Source: Sebastes aleutianus
Lineage: Eukaryota > Chordata > Actinopteri > Perciformes > Sebastidae
Reading direction: 5' to 3'
DNA length: 64,000 nucleotides
Assembly (NCBI GenBank): GCA_916700875.1
Contig: CAKAKS010000039.1
Span: 11,511,044 to 11,575,043, forward strand
This document shows positions 43,101 to 52,400 of this stretch, in pieces (the stretch's first letter is position 1; every line of letters starts with the position of its first letter). Position numbers and translations under genes: made by a program. Below the pieces are notes generated by a model. It did not search any database and was not told where the DNA came from. It was given only the letters and a program-made list of their open reading frames with translations.

Positions 43101-46100
43101 CCTCGCCATCAGAGAGCCACCAGACTCCATTCACAAAAACAGTAATTTTACTTTTCAGAACAGGGGAGTTGCTGGTTTACTGCTGCATCGATCGGTTGGT
43201 TTATTTGTGTTATCGTGTTAATGACAGCAATACATGTCATTTACCATTAACCGTTTTTATTACACGGCCTTGTTGAATGCTCGATTCTGATTGGTCAATC
43301 ACGGCGTTCTACGGTCTGTTATTTCTTTATAACAGACCGTTTCTATGGGTGCAGTTCTGATATCGGACTCTGGCGGACCGTGCCAAATTAATGATTTCTT
43401 CAGTAAGTAGCCGTGTAATAAGTGGGACCCCTCAGGGCGATCCACCGCCACATCGCCCTGTCAGGGTTTATTTCACAACAATTGGCTAGCTGTACATTAT
43501 CCCTTACATATTTTTGGCACTGTGTATATTTTAGATTTTGGATATCTGTTTATTTTAACTCCCAACTCGTCAAATATCGCCGCTTGGTCCGTGCCCCTCG
43601 GCGTCTGATACCACGCACCGAGGCACCCTTTAGCATCTGTGTCTGTATGAGACGCACTGGACTCCAATGTGAACCCATCCACGACATTATTAGACGTCAG
43701 ATCAACTGACGTAGTATAAAGAGAGAGAAAGTCCTTTTTAGGAAGAGGACAGGATGGGTGGATGTGTCAAACAAACACAGGACTTTCTCCCAGTAGATCG
43801 CTGTTCGGGTCCCGTGTGAAACCAAGAACCACGTTGACTTATCTTACCGTAGTTTTGTTACGTAACTTACGTACTTAACTAACGCCAGTTACATAACAAA
43901 CGTTCTTATTTTAACCCACACCATGATTTTTTCTTAAACCTAACCAAGTAGTTTTGTTGCGTAAGTAAACCTAAAAACTAACTAAACCTACATTGGAAGT
44001 TTATTTTGAAAAGAAACTCTATATGTAACGAGGTGAAACTGAAACGACATCCCTGACACGTCCAAAACTGACGCTGGAGGGTTACGTAGAGCGCCATAGT
44101 TTGAAGCGTAGGGCCACTGATGAAGCGTCGGTATTTGATGAGTTGAGCATTTTGTTTATTGACATTTTTGCACTACTGTCTCACCTCGGTGTCGCTCTTG
44201 GTGACTTTGGACTGGGCGTCGTACCTCGATTCGTCGATCTTGTCGATGGTCTGGTGGAGCTTCTTGCAGAGTTCCTGTTGATACACAAAACAAACACATC
44301 CACTAAAGTACTGTTGGAGGTATATAATAGTACAACAGTCACAGTTTTAATACTTTAACTACATTTTACTGATTATACTGACATACTTTTACTGAAGGAA
44401 CATTTTCAATGCAGGATTTTTACTGTAACAGAGTATTTTCACAGTATGGTATTAGTACTTTTCACCGGCTAACAGCAGCGTGGTCTCACCATGAGGACGG
44501 CCATGTCTCCGGCAAGGTCGGGTTTGGGGCAGTTCTCGGCCATGTAGGCCTCCTTCGCCGCCACGAGTTCCTTCTTCTCCTGCTCAATCCAGCCGGCGGC
44601 AATTTGCAGAATCAAACTCTGCAGGGAGGTGAACAGATGAGAGTTAACAATGATGCTCCACTGAGATGTCAACAAGACGTCAACGAGAAGAAAAATATGG
44701 TTTTATTGTCACCTTGAGAGCGTGCCGACGGCTGGACGTCATTTTCTTTCCCCTGTGAGACAAACAGTCAACATTCGGTCTTTATCTTTTCTTCTTAAAG
44801 ACTTATTTAGGGGAAATACACTTATTGTCTGTACGGTAAATAGGAAGCTGGTTAGCTTAGCATAAAGACTGGAAACGGGGAAACAGCTAGCCTGGCTCTG
44901 TCCACCAACCAGCACCTCTAATAAAGCTCACTAATTAATACTTTAAATCTAATTAAAAACAACAATAACTTCATTATTCACATGGGTTATGTGACCGACT
45001 GTCGTTTTACACTTCGGCTTTTGTTTGGATTAAATAAACGAAATATATCACGTGTTAATTAGTGAGCTTTAGAGACCAGGAGCCGGGCTAAATGTTTCCG
45101 CCTGATTCCAGTGTTTATGCTAAGCTAAGCTAACTGGTGGTCTAATTTCTCAGTTTTAAAGCTAGAGTAAAGATACTGGTATCATATGAAACTACAAAAC
45201 CTAATGAATCCATTGGTACCAACCATGTCATACTAGCTGTCATGAAGGAGGTTAAATAAAGCTCCAAACTTAGCTATATTTTCTTGAGGAATAACTGTCA
45301 GGGTCATTTTCAAAAGAGTCCCTTGACCTCTGACCTCCAGATATGTGAATGAAAATGGGTTCTATGGGTACCCATGAGTCTCCCCTTTACAGACAAGCCC
45401 ACTTTATGATAATCACATGCAGTTTGGAGCAAGTCATAGTCAAGTCAGCACACTGACATACTGACAGCTGTTGTTGCCTGTTGGGCTGCAGTTTGCCATG
45501 TTATGATTTGAGCATATTTTTTATGCTAAATGCAGTACCTGTGAGGGTTTCTGGACAATATTTGTCATTGTTTTGTGTTGTTAATTGATTTACAATAATA
45601 AATATATACATACATTTGCATAAAGCAACATATTTGTCCACTCCCATGTTGATAAGAGTATTCAATATTTGACAAATCTATCTTTAAGGTACATTTTGAA
45701 CAGCCCTAGTATTAATATAACACTAAAATGCTTCTTTAAATATCTTAAATATAACAGAGCCTCTGTAGCCTCGGCTGTAAACACGTTTCTCCTCCTCACA
45801 TACCAGCAACACGTACAGCTGCTGTCATCCGAAGCTCGACATTGACCTTCAGCTTGAACATGTGTTCAGATCAGTTCAGACTCTCTGTCGGTCTGAACAC
45901 TGATACGTCTTCAACAACTATTAGACTTTAACTATTAGACTGATTATCATGAGATTAATGTTCCCCAGGGGATGACTCCTAATGAAGCAGCTCAACATTT
46001 ACACCTATGACGCTGTTTACCTATACATGTTTCTGATTGTTTGTTCGTATGATTCAATTGTCTGACTCTTTAGCTCCTATTATCTGATCTCATGTGCTTG

Positions 46101-47047
46101 TATGTTTTCTTTAATGCCGTCAAAGTGTCAGGGACTGCAGATGAAAATTAACCTGTGTGGCTAAATCTAGTACTTTTACATGACGGCTCACGTTAATTAA
46201 TGTGCATTGTCCCTTCTTAAATAAAATAAACATAAACAGGGACAAAGTCCAAGATTTTATCTAATATGTTGTATTTTTATTAATAAATGAGAATTTTGTC
46301 AGTTAACCAACTAAAGCTGAAAGCACAGCATAGTCTGGTAATGCTTTATTTTAGGGGACACAAGTGATAATATAACTCTAATATCAATTTACTAATATTA
46401 TTAATTTGGTTCCTAATTACAGGATAAATGGAGACAGTGTGCAATTGTACATAATACATAAAATGTTAAATTTCAGCATACAATTCAACGTTAATTGGAA
46501 AAATAAAGCAATAAAAAATCCTCAATTAATTAATTAACAACTAATGAATATTTATTTGGGACTAAATTAAGCTTTTCTTTCAAGAAAGCTTCTCAGGAAA
46601 CCAACAACTGCTGATAAACTCATCAAAAGCGACTAAATCTGAAGTAAAATCACTATTTCATAACTTTGTCTCGGTTTTCCCAACATTTACTACCAAATTA
46701 CACCATTTTTTTGGACTAAATAACAGATCATAACCCACTAAAACTGTCATTAATTGACTGATGCTACAAATGTTTGAGGGGTCATGAACTCTAAAGAGAA
46801 AGACTGTACATTTTATTCACACCTGCAAAGTCAATGTCATTCAAGAATGGGACAGATTGTGATGTTAATCCCTGGTTTAGTTCTGGATTACAGACACCAT
46901 GTTGTGACACACTATCTGGGATTTACATACATTCATGTCTGAATCCAAGATTTACTGGGAGATTATCAGGAATTTAAAGACGAAGAAGAAGAAGAAGAAG
47001 AAGAAGAAGAAGAAAAAGAAAAAGAAGAGGTGTACTCACTCAGACAT
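40073..47047 (-). CDS. tnni2: Troponin I, fast skeletal type, gene B (complete, 171 aa)
   Basis: Coding exons 47040-47047, 44713-44752, 44490-44618, 44185-44274, 42122-42295 and 40073-40147 join in frame with the same phases as A and C. Residues 1-16 MSEGKKMTSSRRHALK; 17-59 SLILQIAAGWIEQEKKELVA and onward; 60-89 ELCKKLHQTIDKIDESRYDA and SKVTKSDTE; 90-147 inhibitory and switch part with LAGVKKPALKKVRMSADSML and ALLGGKHKV; 148-171 SAEAGDWRKNIEDKADRKKM and FETS. Unique among the copies are RHALK instead of RHHLK and DESRY instead of DEERY. Its two 3'-most coding exons, their intron and the 3' flank are almost identical to gene C, while the upstream exons are clearly different. Confidence 0.93.
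40148..42121 (-). other. Gene B last intron (paralogous to gene C last intron)
   Basis: Nearly identical to 52401-53894 over most of its length, apart from small indels and a segment (about 41610-42017) present only in B that includes a SINE. It also contains the interspersed repeat shared with 27840-28165. Confidence 0.8.
41835..42018 (+). mobile_element. tRNA-derived SINE
   Basis: A tRNA-like head with an A-box-like GGTAGCTCACCTAGTAAAGC (41845-41864) and a B-box-like GGGTTCTAATCC (41909-41920), followed by a CT-rich region and an A-rich end. The corresponding place in gene C lacks it. Confidence 0.7.
42122..42295 (-). CDS. tnni2: Gene B exon 6 (inhibitory and switch region)
   Basis: 174 bases, acceptor CCTCCAG|ATTGAC, donor GAGGAG|GTGAGG. 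Encodes IDDLKLKVVELAGVKKPALK, KVRMSADSMLQALLGGKHKV, TMDLRANLKQVKKEVKEE. I count about two base differences from the gene C exon, one giving Ala versus Gly before GVKKP. Confidence 0.94.
42826..43225. mobile_element. Foldback MITE-like element, copy 2 (in troponin I gene B intron)
   Basis: It carries the same inverted arms as the element at 6733 (GAATGGAGTCTGGTGGCTTT / GCCACCAGACTCCATTCAC) and starts at the same GAGTCAACGTTA-CTGTGC block. It lies between the inhibitory-region exon and the 90-base exon of gene B. Confidence 0.65.
43262..43520. mobile_element. Palindromic MITE-like element (copy in gene B intron)
   Basis: Shares CGATTCTGATTGGTCAATCA, the ACGGTCTGTTATTTCT region and GTACATTATCCCTTACAT with the copy near 2370-2760. 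No protein-coding content. Confidence 0.5.
43560..44135. mobile_element. MITE-like family member in gene B intron
   Basis: CTCGTCAAATATCGCCGCTTG at the left and CGGTATTTGATGAGTTGAGC at the right are inverted relatives, and both match the family seen at 8050-9010. The interior carries the GTCCCGTGTGAAACCAAGAA and CCTAACCAAGTAGTTTTGTT blocks also used by the 3887/5396/22540 family, so the two families share internal sequence. Confidence 0.45.
44185..44274 (-). CDS. tnni2: Gene B exon 5 (TnT-binding helix)
   Basis: 90 bases, acceptor ATCAACAG|GAACTC, donor ACCGAG|GTGAGA. Encodes ELCKKLHQTIDKIDESRYDA and QSKVTKSDTE. Confidence 0.92.
44490..44618 (-). CDS. tnni2: Gene B exon 4 (N-terminal helix)
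   Basis: 129 bases, acceptor CCCTGCAG|AGTTTG, donor CTCATG|GTGAGA. Encodes SLILQIAAGWIEQEKKELVA, AAKEAYMAENCPKPDLAGDM, AVLM. Confidence 0.92.
44713..44752 (-). CDS. tnni2: Gene B exon 3
   Basis: 40 bases; acceptor TCTCACAG|GGGAAAG, donor CTCAAG|GTGACA. Encodes EGKKMTSSRRHALK. Confidence 0.88.
45105..45710 (+). repeat. Interspersed repeat family R, copy 2
   Basis: Starts with CCAGTGTTTATGCTAAGCTA like copy 5 and runs through TGACCTCTGACCTCCAGATA, ATAATCACATGCAGTTTGGA and GGGTTTCTGGACAATATTTG to a TTTTGAACAG end. Confidence 0.75.
46979..47029. repeat. GAA microsatellite beside the gene B exon 2 donor
   Basis: About 50 bases of GAA triplets, ending ten bases from the donor of the 34-base exon 2; in transcript sense it is a TTC tract at the 5' end of the intron. 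Confidence 0.85.
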
Positions 47048-47073
47048 GTTGTTGTTGGTTTGTGGTCTTCAGC
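47040..47073 (-). CDS. tnni2: Gene B exon 2 (start codon exon)
   Basis: Acceptor TCAACAG|GCTGAAG, 26 UTR bases, ATG TCT GA (47047-47040), donor GTGAGT. A CTT/TTC-repeat tract (GAA on plus, 46979-47029) begins just inside the intron. Confidence 0.85.
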
Positions 47074-47105
47074 CTGTTGAGAGACAGAAACATTCATGAG
47101 GAGCT

Positions 47106-47152
47106 GTCTGTCTGTCTGTCTGTCTGACTGTCTGTCTGTCTGTCTGTCTGTC
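47106..47152. repeat. CTGT tetranucleotide microsatellite
   Basis: About eleven TCTG units with one GACTG interruption, in the first intron of gene B close to the exon 2 acceptor. Confidence 0.9.
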
Positions 47153-48565
47153 GGATCTGTTACTGTAAAGCTCAGCTGATCCTCCTGAACGTTATCGATC
47201 AGTGACTCTTTGACCTCTAGCAGGAAACACGAGACGCTTCACTACCATAAGAAACCTCCAGCCGGAGGCCACAAACCGGCTAATTTTAACATGCCCCCCA
47301 CATGTCAGATGGCGGGGCCCCTCTGCTCTCTTCAGTCAAACCCCTCTCAAGACATTTCTAACTGGAATTCAGCTCCGGGAACCAAATGTCACCAAGCAGA
47401 GCAGAGGAACCCAATGTGGCGCCGAGCACGTGGTGAGAACTGTTAACACCGGCGCCGCTAATTCCTACATCCTGCAGGCATGCAAACCACCGCCCTGACA
47501 CGGAGGCTAACACTTCAGATCAACAATTTAAACAATCAGAAACCATAAAAACTTTATAAGAGACATAAATGAAGAAGCTTTGAGGACTAAAAAAAGGTTT
47601 AGAGGCTCAACAAAATCAGAACTTAAAATAATTCAATGAACAAAAGTACAAAAGTTTCTTATCATACAACCATCAAACGATGAGTCACAAAAAAGCATCC
47701 AACGACAGCCAATAATAATCCTTATCATAAAAGAACCAAATTTATTTAATTTATAAGTCTTAATTTAGAAAGAAATATATAATTTGGTACTAATTAAAGG
47801 GGAAATACTGAGTTCAATTAGTACACCTCTAATTAGTAATTTCAAAATAAGAGTCTTATAATAAGTCATGCATAAGTAAAAGTAAATAAAATAAATAATA
47901 AATAAATAAATAACAAAACTAATAATAACAATAAATAAAGAGTCTTAATAGTCAGCTGTACATGCAAATACAAGCAAACAATTCAACGTATGTGGTAATT
48001 AGAGTTTCTAAAAATTAATGAATTAATATTAAGGTAGATTTAAATTAAATTGTTCATATAATTAGTACCAAATAAAATTTTTTTTTTTGCGGGAAATTAT
48101 TACAAATTATTTGTTTCTGTAATGTCCAAATATATTTTTTATATTTTGGAAGCACTTTAAAAGATTTAACATCCAAGCTGGTAACATTAACGTTAACTTT
48201 ATATTATTTTAATAAATAATAAAAATCAAAAATGTCACCAACACCAAGCTGGTAACATTAACTTTATATTATTTTAATAAATAATAAAATATAATCAAAG
48301 ATGTCAACAACACCATGCAAACTCAACTGTCTGATTTCACAGATGAAAATAAAACTTAAGCATCAAACTTTAACCTGAACGTCCCAAAGTTACTCAGCTC
48401 CGATAAATCTCAGCTGAACGCAGCCTCAGAGGTCAAAGGTCACACCTGCAGCAGCACCTTTAAACCAGTTAAAGCACCTTAAAGTTCCACCTGGTGACAA
48501 GACCTCAGTGTGTCTGTATTGATCCCTACAGGAGTGAAACGAAGCCGAGCTGCAGAGAAGCTCAC

Positions 48566-48622
48566 CTACTGAACGTGACGGGGAAAACGAAGACGAAGAA
48601 GAAGAGGGGGAGACACTGCCAA
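48566..48622 (-). other. tnni2: Gene B exon 1 (non-coding, start approximate)
   Basis: The donor TTCAGTAG|GTGAGC fixes 48566; the 5' end is placed about 30 bases below the TATA box. Confidence 0.5.
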
Positions 48623-48649
48623 GTCCTGAACAGTAAAGATTAAACAGGG

Positions 48650-48745
48650 TATATAGGGTGTGAAGAGCTCGCTCAGCAGAAAGTCCGCCCTCTTTATGGT
48701 AGCAGAGCCACTTCAGACCAATGGGTCGGCAGGCTCCAGAAATAC
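48650..48745 (-). promoter_or_regulatory. tnni2: Gene B core and proximal promoter
   Basis: Transcript sense: GTATTTCTGGAGCC (48732-48745), ATTGG box (48716-48725), CCATAAAGAG (48690-48699), TATATA (48650-48655). Order and distances are nearly those of gene A. Confidence 0.65.
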
Positions 48746-49227
48746 CTCCACAACTCTCCGAAGGAACCTCATAAATTTCTGCCACAAAAGTCTCCTCCCT
48801 GGAGTTGACGGTGAACAGATGCTATCAGGTTCCCTCCACAGAGACCGACGGAGGGATGAAGCAATTGTTACACAACAGTCGGGACGGGGGGAAGACATGA
48901 GTAATTTTAAAAATAATTTTATCTATAACAAAAATCTGGAAAGAAATATGTAATTTGGTACTAATTAAAGGGGAATTAAAATGTTCAATAAGCACATTTC
49001 TAATTACTAATTTCAAAATAAAAGTCTTTTAGTCAGCTGTACATGCAAATGCAAGCAAACAATTACTTCTTTGTCTGATTCAAACAGTTGAAATCTCAGA
49101 TTCACTTCCGCTATAGTGGATTTTGTTCCCCTTAATAACTGAAATATTGATATCATGTTAGTAATTTACATATGTTAATAGAGTGCTGATGGAAATGAGT
49201 TAGCATTTTAGCACTTCCTGTTCCCTC

Positions 49228-49555
49228 ATCTGGAAGTCACGCGATAGTAACACGTTAACGCAAATTAGTTTTAACGCCACTAATTTCTTTAGCAGAGTGA
49301 AGATACTGGTATCATATAAAACTACAAAACCATGTCATAATAGCTTGTCATGAAGGAGGTTAAATAACGCTCCAAACTTATGCTAAATTTTGGACAGGAA
49401 AAACTGTCATGGCCATTTTCAAAGGGGTCCCTTGACCTCTGACCTCTAGATATGTGAATGAAAATGGGTTCTATGGGTACCCACGAGTCTCCCCTTTACA
49501 GACATGCCCACTTTATGATAATCACATGCAGTTTGGGGCAAGTCATAGTCAGGTG
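49228..49555 (+). repeat. Interspersed repeat family R, copy 3 (truncated)
   Basis: Starts with GCGATAGTAACACGTTAACG and stops at CAAGTCATAGTCAGGTGAAT, lacking the second half present in copies 2 and 5. Confidence 0.7.
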
Positions 49556-50365
49556 AATCAGTTTAAAGTTAAGTTCTAAAGTCTTTGGTCCCACAAATGT
49601 TTAAGAAACTAATATTTAATGAAGCTTAAAGATGGAAATAAATAATTTCTTTTAATTTTAGACAAATTATAATCCGGATAAATTCATCAATAACTGTAAA
49701 AATGACCACCACGCAAGAATAAATAACAAATTAGTTTTAAATTGGACAGACTTTGTTTATCATTAAGTATTATAGAAGGTGACTGAACTCCATAATGATT
49801 TTTATGGAGTTTTTATTTTTACCACTATCATCATTGAGTGAAATTTACTCAAATTATAATAACTATAATAACTGACAGAACTGAAATTTTGTTTATAAAT
49901 AAATCAGAGATTTGGGCGGTGATTTAGGAGTCCAAAACCAGATTAAATAAGACAAACAAACAACAAAAAGCTGGATCATAAAGTGTTTCTTTGTTTGTTT
50001 TAACCATCAGGGTGAAACCAGATGTTAAATGTTGATTCCAGTAAGAACTTCCTGTTTCCTCAAACTTTAAAGGCAGAAAAACTTTCAGCATTTGTAAATT
50101 ATTTTTCTGAAATATCCTCTAATTTTGGCCAGATTATAATTTTTTTCCTCCAACCTCTAAATTCTGAATTCACCACTTGTAATAAGGCCAACCAAACTTA
50201 TATATACAGCTACATTAAAAAGAATGTATATATATGTGTGTTTCTATTAAATATATAATGTGGATGTTTTTAAAGCAACTTCCAGGGTGATATGAAGAGT
50301 TTAAGAGAACAAACTTCATGCAAAGATTACATTAAAAGTGAGAAGAGGAAAATAAAGTTACTCAC

Positions 50366-50382
50366 CGTTTGTAGAACTTCAT
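50366..50382 (-). CDS. Candidate alternative first coding exon of gene B
   Basis: ATG AAG TTC TAC AAA CG|GTGAGT in transcript sense, ending in phase 2. Joined to gene B exon 3 it would read MKFYKR then GKKMTSS in frame; joined to exon 2 it would hit a stop. No promoter element is obvious and there is no transcript evidence; it could be chance. Confidence 0.2.
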
Positions 50383-50787
50383 GCTGCTGCAGATTCGTTT
50401 GTGACGGAGAAGTAGAAGTGTGATTTTGATTTAAAAAAATATTGAAAATGTTTGGCAAGAAGCCATTTTTCCTGACAGAAGAAGAGACTCTGCTGACATC
50501 TGCTGGTTTGTTGTGAACACAACACTCAATGATTTAGATTTGCTGTTGTGCCAAAAGAAATCTTCATCGGTTTAATGAAAGTTAAAGGGACTTCTCGACC
50601 CTTATAACAGCTAAATTTGAGGTTCAGACCAGCACCAACATCTACCTGGTTCAGTAGAAGTAAAAGAATATAAATAAACCCTCCTTTAGTAAAGTTAATG
50701 AAATAAAAGCAAACCGAATCCCAACTAAAAAAGCAACTGTCTGGAATAAACTGCAGTATGACAGTGTTGCCTTATTCCAAAAAATAA

Positions 50788-50793
50788 TTTATT
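50788..50793 (-). terminator. Poly(A) signal of the orphan terminal exon
   Basis: AATAAA in transcript sense about 65 bases downstream of the stop at 50858. It shows the orphan exon is a full 3'-end unit and not just an exon scrap. Confidence 0.6.
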
Positions 50794-50857
50794 GGCAGAA
50801 GTTTTTTTTTCAATTCCATGAAAAAGGTGTGACGTAACAAAGAGGAAGTGAAAGTCT

Positions 50858-50935
50858 TTAGGAAGTCTCGAACATCTTCTTCCTGTCGGCTTTGTCCTCG
50901 ATGTTCTTACGCCAGTCGCCGACCGCCTCGCCGGC
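50858..50935 (-). CDS. tnni2: Orphan / alternative troponin I terminal exon
   Basis: A strong acceptor CTGTCCTGCAG|GCCGGC is followed by AGEAVGDWRKNIEDKADRKK, MFETS and TAA (25 residues plus stop, phase 0). It lies downstream of gene C's own terminal exon (52326-52400), with no N-terminal exons between it and that exon. The EAVGDW form is shared with gene D (PAEAVGDW), not with the EAGDW of B and C. It has its own AATAAA and no disabling change. It could be the original last exon of C, used as an alternative last exon, or the remains of a lost gene copy. Splicing from 53895 would give a 172-residue protein. Confidence 0.85.
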   Translation of the reverse strand, partial: AGEAVGDWRKNIEDKADRKKMFETS

Positions 50936-51155
50936 CTGCAGGACAGACAGATTCAACACAGTGATGCAGGTGGCGTCTCCAACATGGAGTTAACTTTTCC
51001 GGTCCTTTTTCAGAGCTCATAAGTAATGGATCGCTGTCGGGGTGTAAAGACCATATCAACCAATATAACAAATAGTGTCTACTGGAGAACATCGTCAACC
51101 CTGCCTTTAATAAGCGGATAAATGTAACAAACAAATTAATCCGTATTTCAACACA

Positions 51156-51161
51156 TTTATT
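51156..51161 (-). terminator. tnni2: Poly(A) signal of gene C (distal, paralogous to gene B)
   Basis: AATAAA in the same context as 39920-39925 (CACATTTATTTCTAATGAC on plus). Because of the insertion at 51304-52232 it now lies about 1.17 kb below the gene C stop, versus about 150 bases in B. Confidence 0.5.
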
Positions 51162-51303
51162 TCTAATGACTCCATGAACACCTGTACATTTTGAGATGAT
51201 GTTTCTCTGTCAGACGTTTAAACTGTGTACATGATGATGTGTGTCAGTTCAGTCTCTCGGTATCACAAAAACAACAACATAAACAACAACAGTGTCTGAA
51301 CTG

Positions 51304-52232
51304 AGGCCTGTACTACGAAGCAGGATTTGCAGTTAGCGAGGTAACTTCAGGGTTAACTCTGGGTTTTCCGTACTACGAAGCTGGTTCACTTCTTACCGAG
51401 GTAGATCACCATGGTAACTGATGCTGAACGGCTAACCTGCTCCGGAGCAGGTTATGTTCCAGATAAGAGATCAACTCCTATGAAAGCACCTCCTACTGAC
51501 CAATCAGAGCTCAGTGCGGTGATTATATGATAATATCACACACATACGAAGAAATTAAAGTCATAATCCAGACTAAAAACAACACAGTTTAAACTGACAA
51601 ATACAGGAAGGACAACTGACCGCTTTGAATTATATTTTTATAATTATTTTTTTTACTTGCTCTTGAGTCCGTTTCACACCTTCACAGAGGGGGGACGCAG
51701 CTGAAAGGATTTTTAAATACTCATAGACGCCTGCAGATGATTGTAGGGTAAAAAGAAATGTATTCCAGTCATCTATTAATCTAGTAAACACTATATATAT
51801 TTAGACATGTACACTTTACTTTCGAGTATTCCGTTAAATTAATAAATCTTTTAATTTACACATTCACATATCCAGAGTTTTTTTTATTTTACCAGCTGTT
51901 CGTCCTGCATTTGGCAGCTTCAACTGTGTTACTTTTAGTCTGGATTAAGTGTTTAATTTCTTCGTATTTGTCTAATATAGTTTACTCTTTGTAAAATCGG
52001 CCGCTCTGTCCGTCAGTAGTCTTGTTCATGTCTGTGATTGGTCAGATGCTGCAAACACCTCCTCGTTCATGTGAACGCGCTCATAACGGGATTGGAAAAC
52101 CCTGGGTTGTTTTACCGAGTTGATAACCAGCTTCGTAGTACAGTTTAGCGAGATCTCGTTTGTTAGGGTAAGTGAAGCCAGATAACGAGAAGATACCCTG
52201 GGTATGTTGAACTCGCTTCGTAGTACAGGCCT
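51304..52232. mobile_element. 929-bp TIR element inserted in the gene C 3'UTR
   Basis: Perfect 18-base terminal inverted repeats, AGGCCTGTACTACGAAGC at both ends, flanked by a CTG duplication (51301-51303 and 52233-52235). Gene B shows the unoccupied sequence with a single CTG at the matching place. TACTACGAAGC and CGTAGTAC blocks also recur internally. No transposase frame, so non-autonomous; superfamily not determined. Confidence 0.85.
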
Positions 52233-52325
52233 CTGTCCTGCTGGGACTCAGAGACACGTTCAGTCACTCAGACCTCAGACGGAGACGTCTCCCCTGCCGT
52301 CGTCCTCGCCACCTCAGGAAGCTTT

Positions 52326-52400
52326 TTAGGAAGTCTCAAACATCTTCTTCCTGTCGGCCTTATCCTCGATGTTCTTACGCCAGTCACCCGCCTCCGCCGA
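52326..52400 (-). CDS. tnni2: Gene C exon 7 (proximal terminal exon)
   Basis: 75 bases, acceptor TTCTGTGCAG|TCGGCG. Protein identical to the gene B terminal exon (SAEAGDWRKN...FETS). Confidence 0.92.
   Translation of the reverse strand, partial: SAEAGDWRKNIEDKADRKKMFETS

Larger units (their letters stand above)
42296..44184 (-). other. Gene B intron between exons 5 and 6, built from repeats
   Basis: Holds the foldback element (42826-43225) and two MITE-like elements (43262-43520, 43560-44135). No coding exon. The corresponding intron in gene C is only 89 bases, so the difference is insertion. Confidence 0.6.
44753..47039 (-). other. Gene B intron between exons 2 and 3
   Basis: 2.3 kb carrying repeat family R copy 2 (about 45105-45710), AT-rich sequence and the GAA tract at 46979-47029. 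No exon seen. Confidence 0.55.
48746..50787. other. Intergenic region between gene B promoter and the orphan terminal exon
   Basis: Carries repeat family R copy 3 (49228-49555, truncated) and AT-rich sequence. A possible small ATG exon for gene B is at 50366-50382 (listed separately). Confidence 0.45.
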
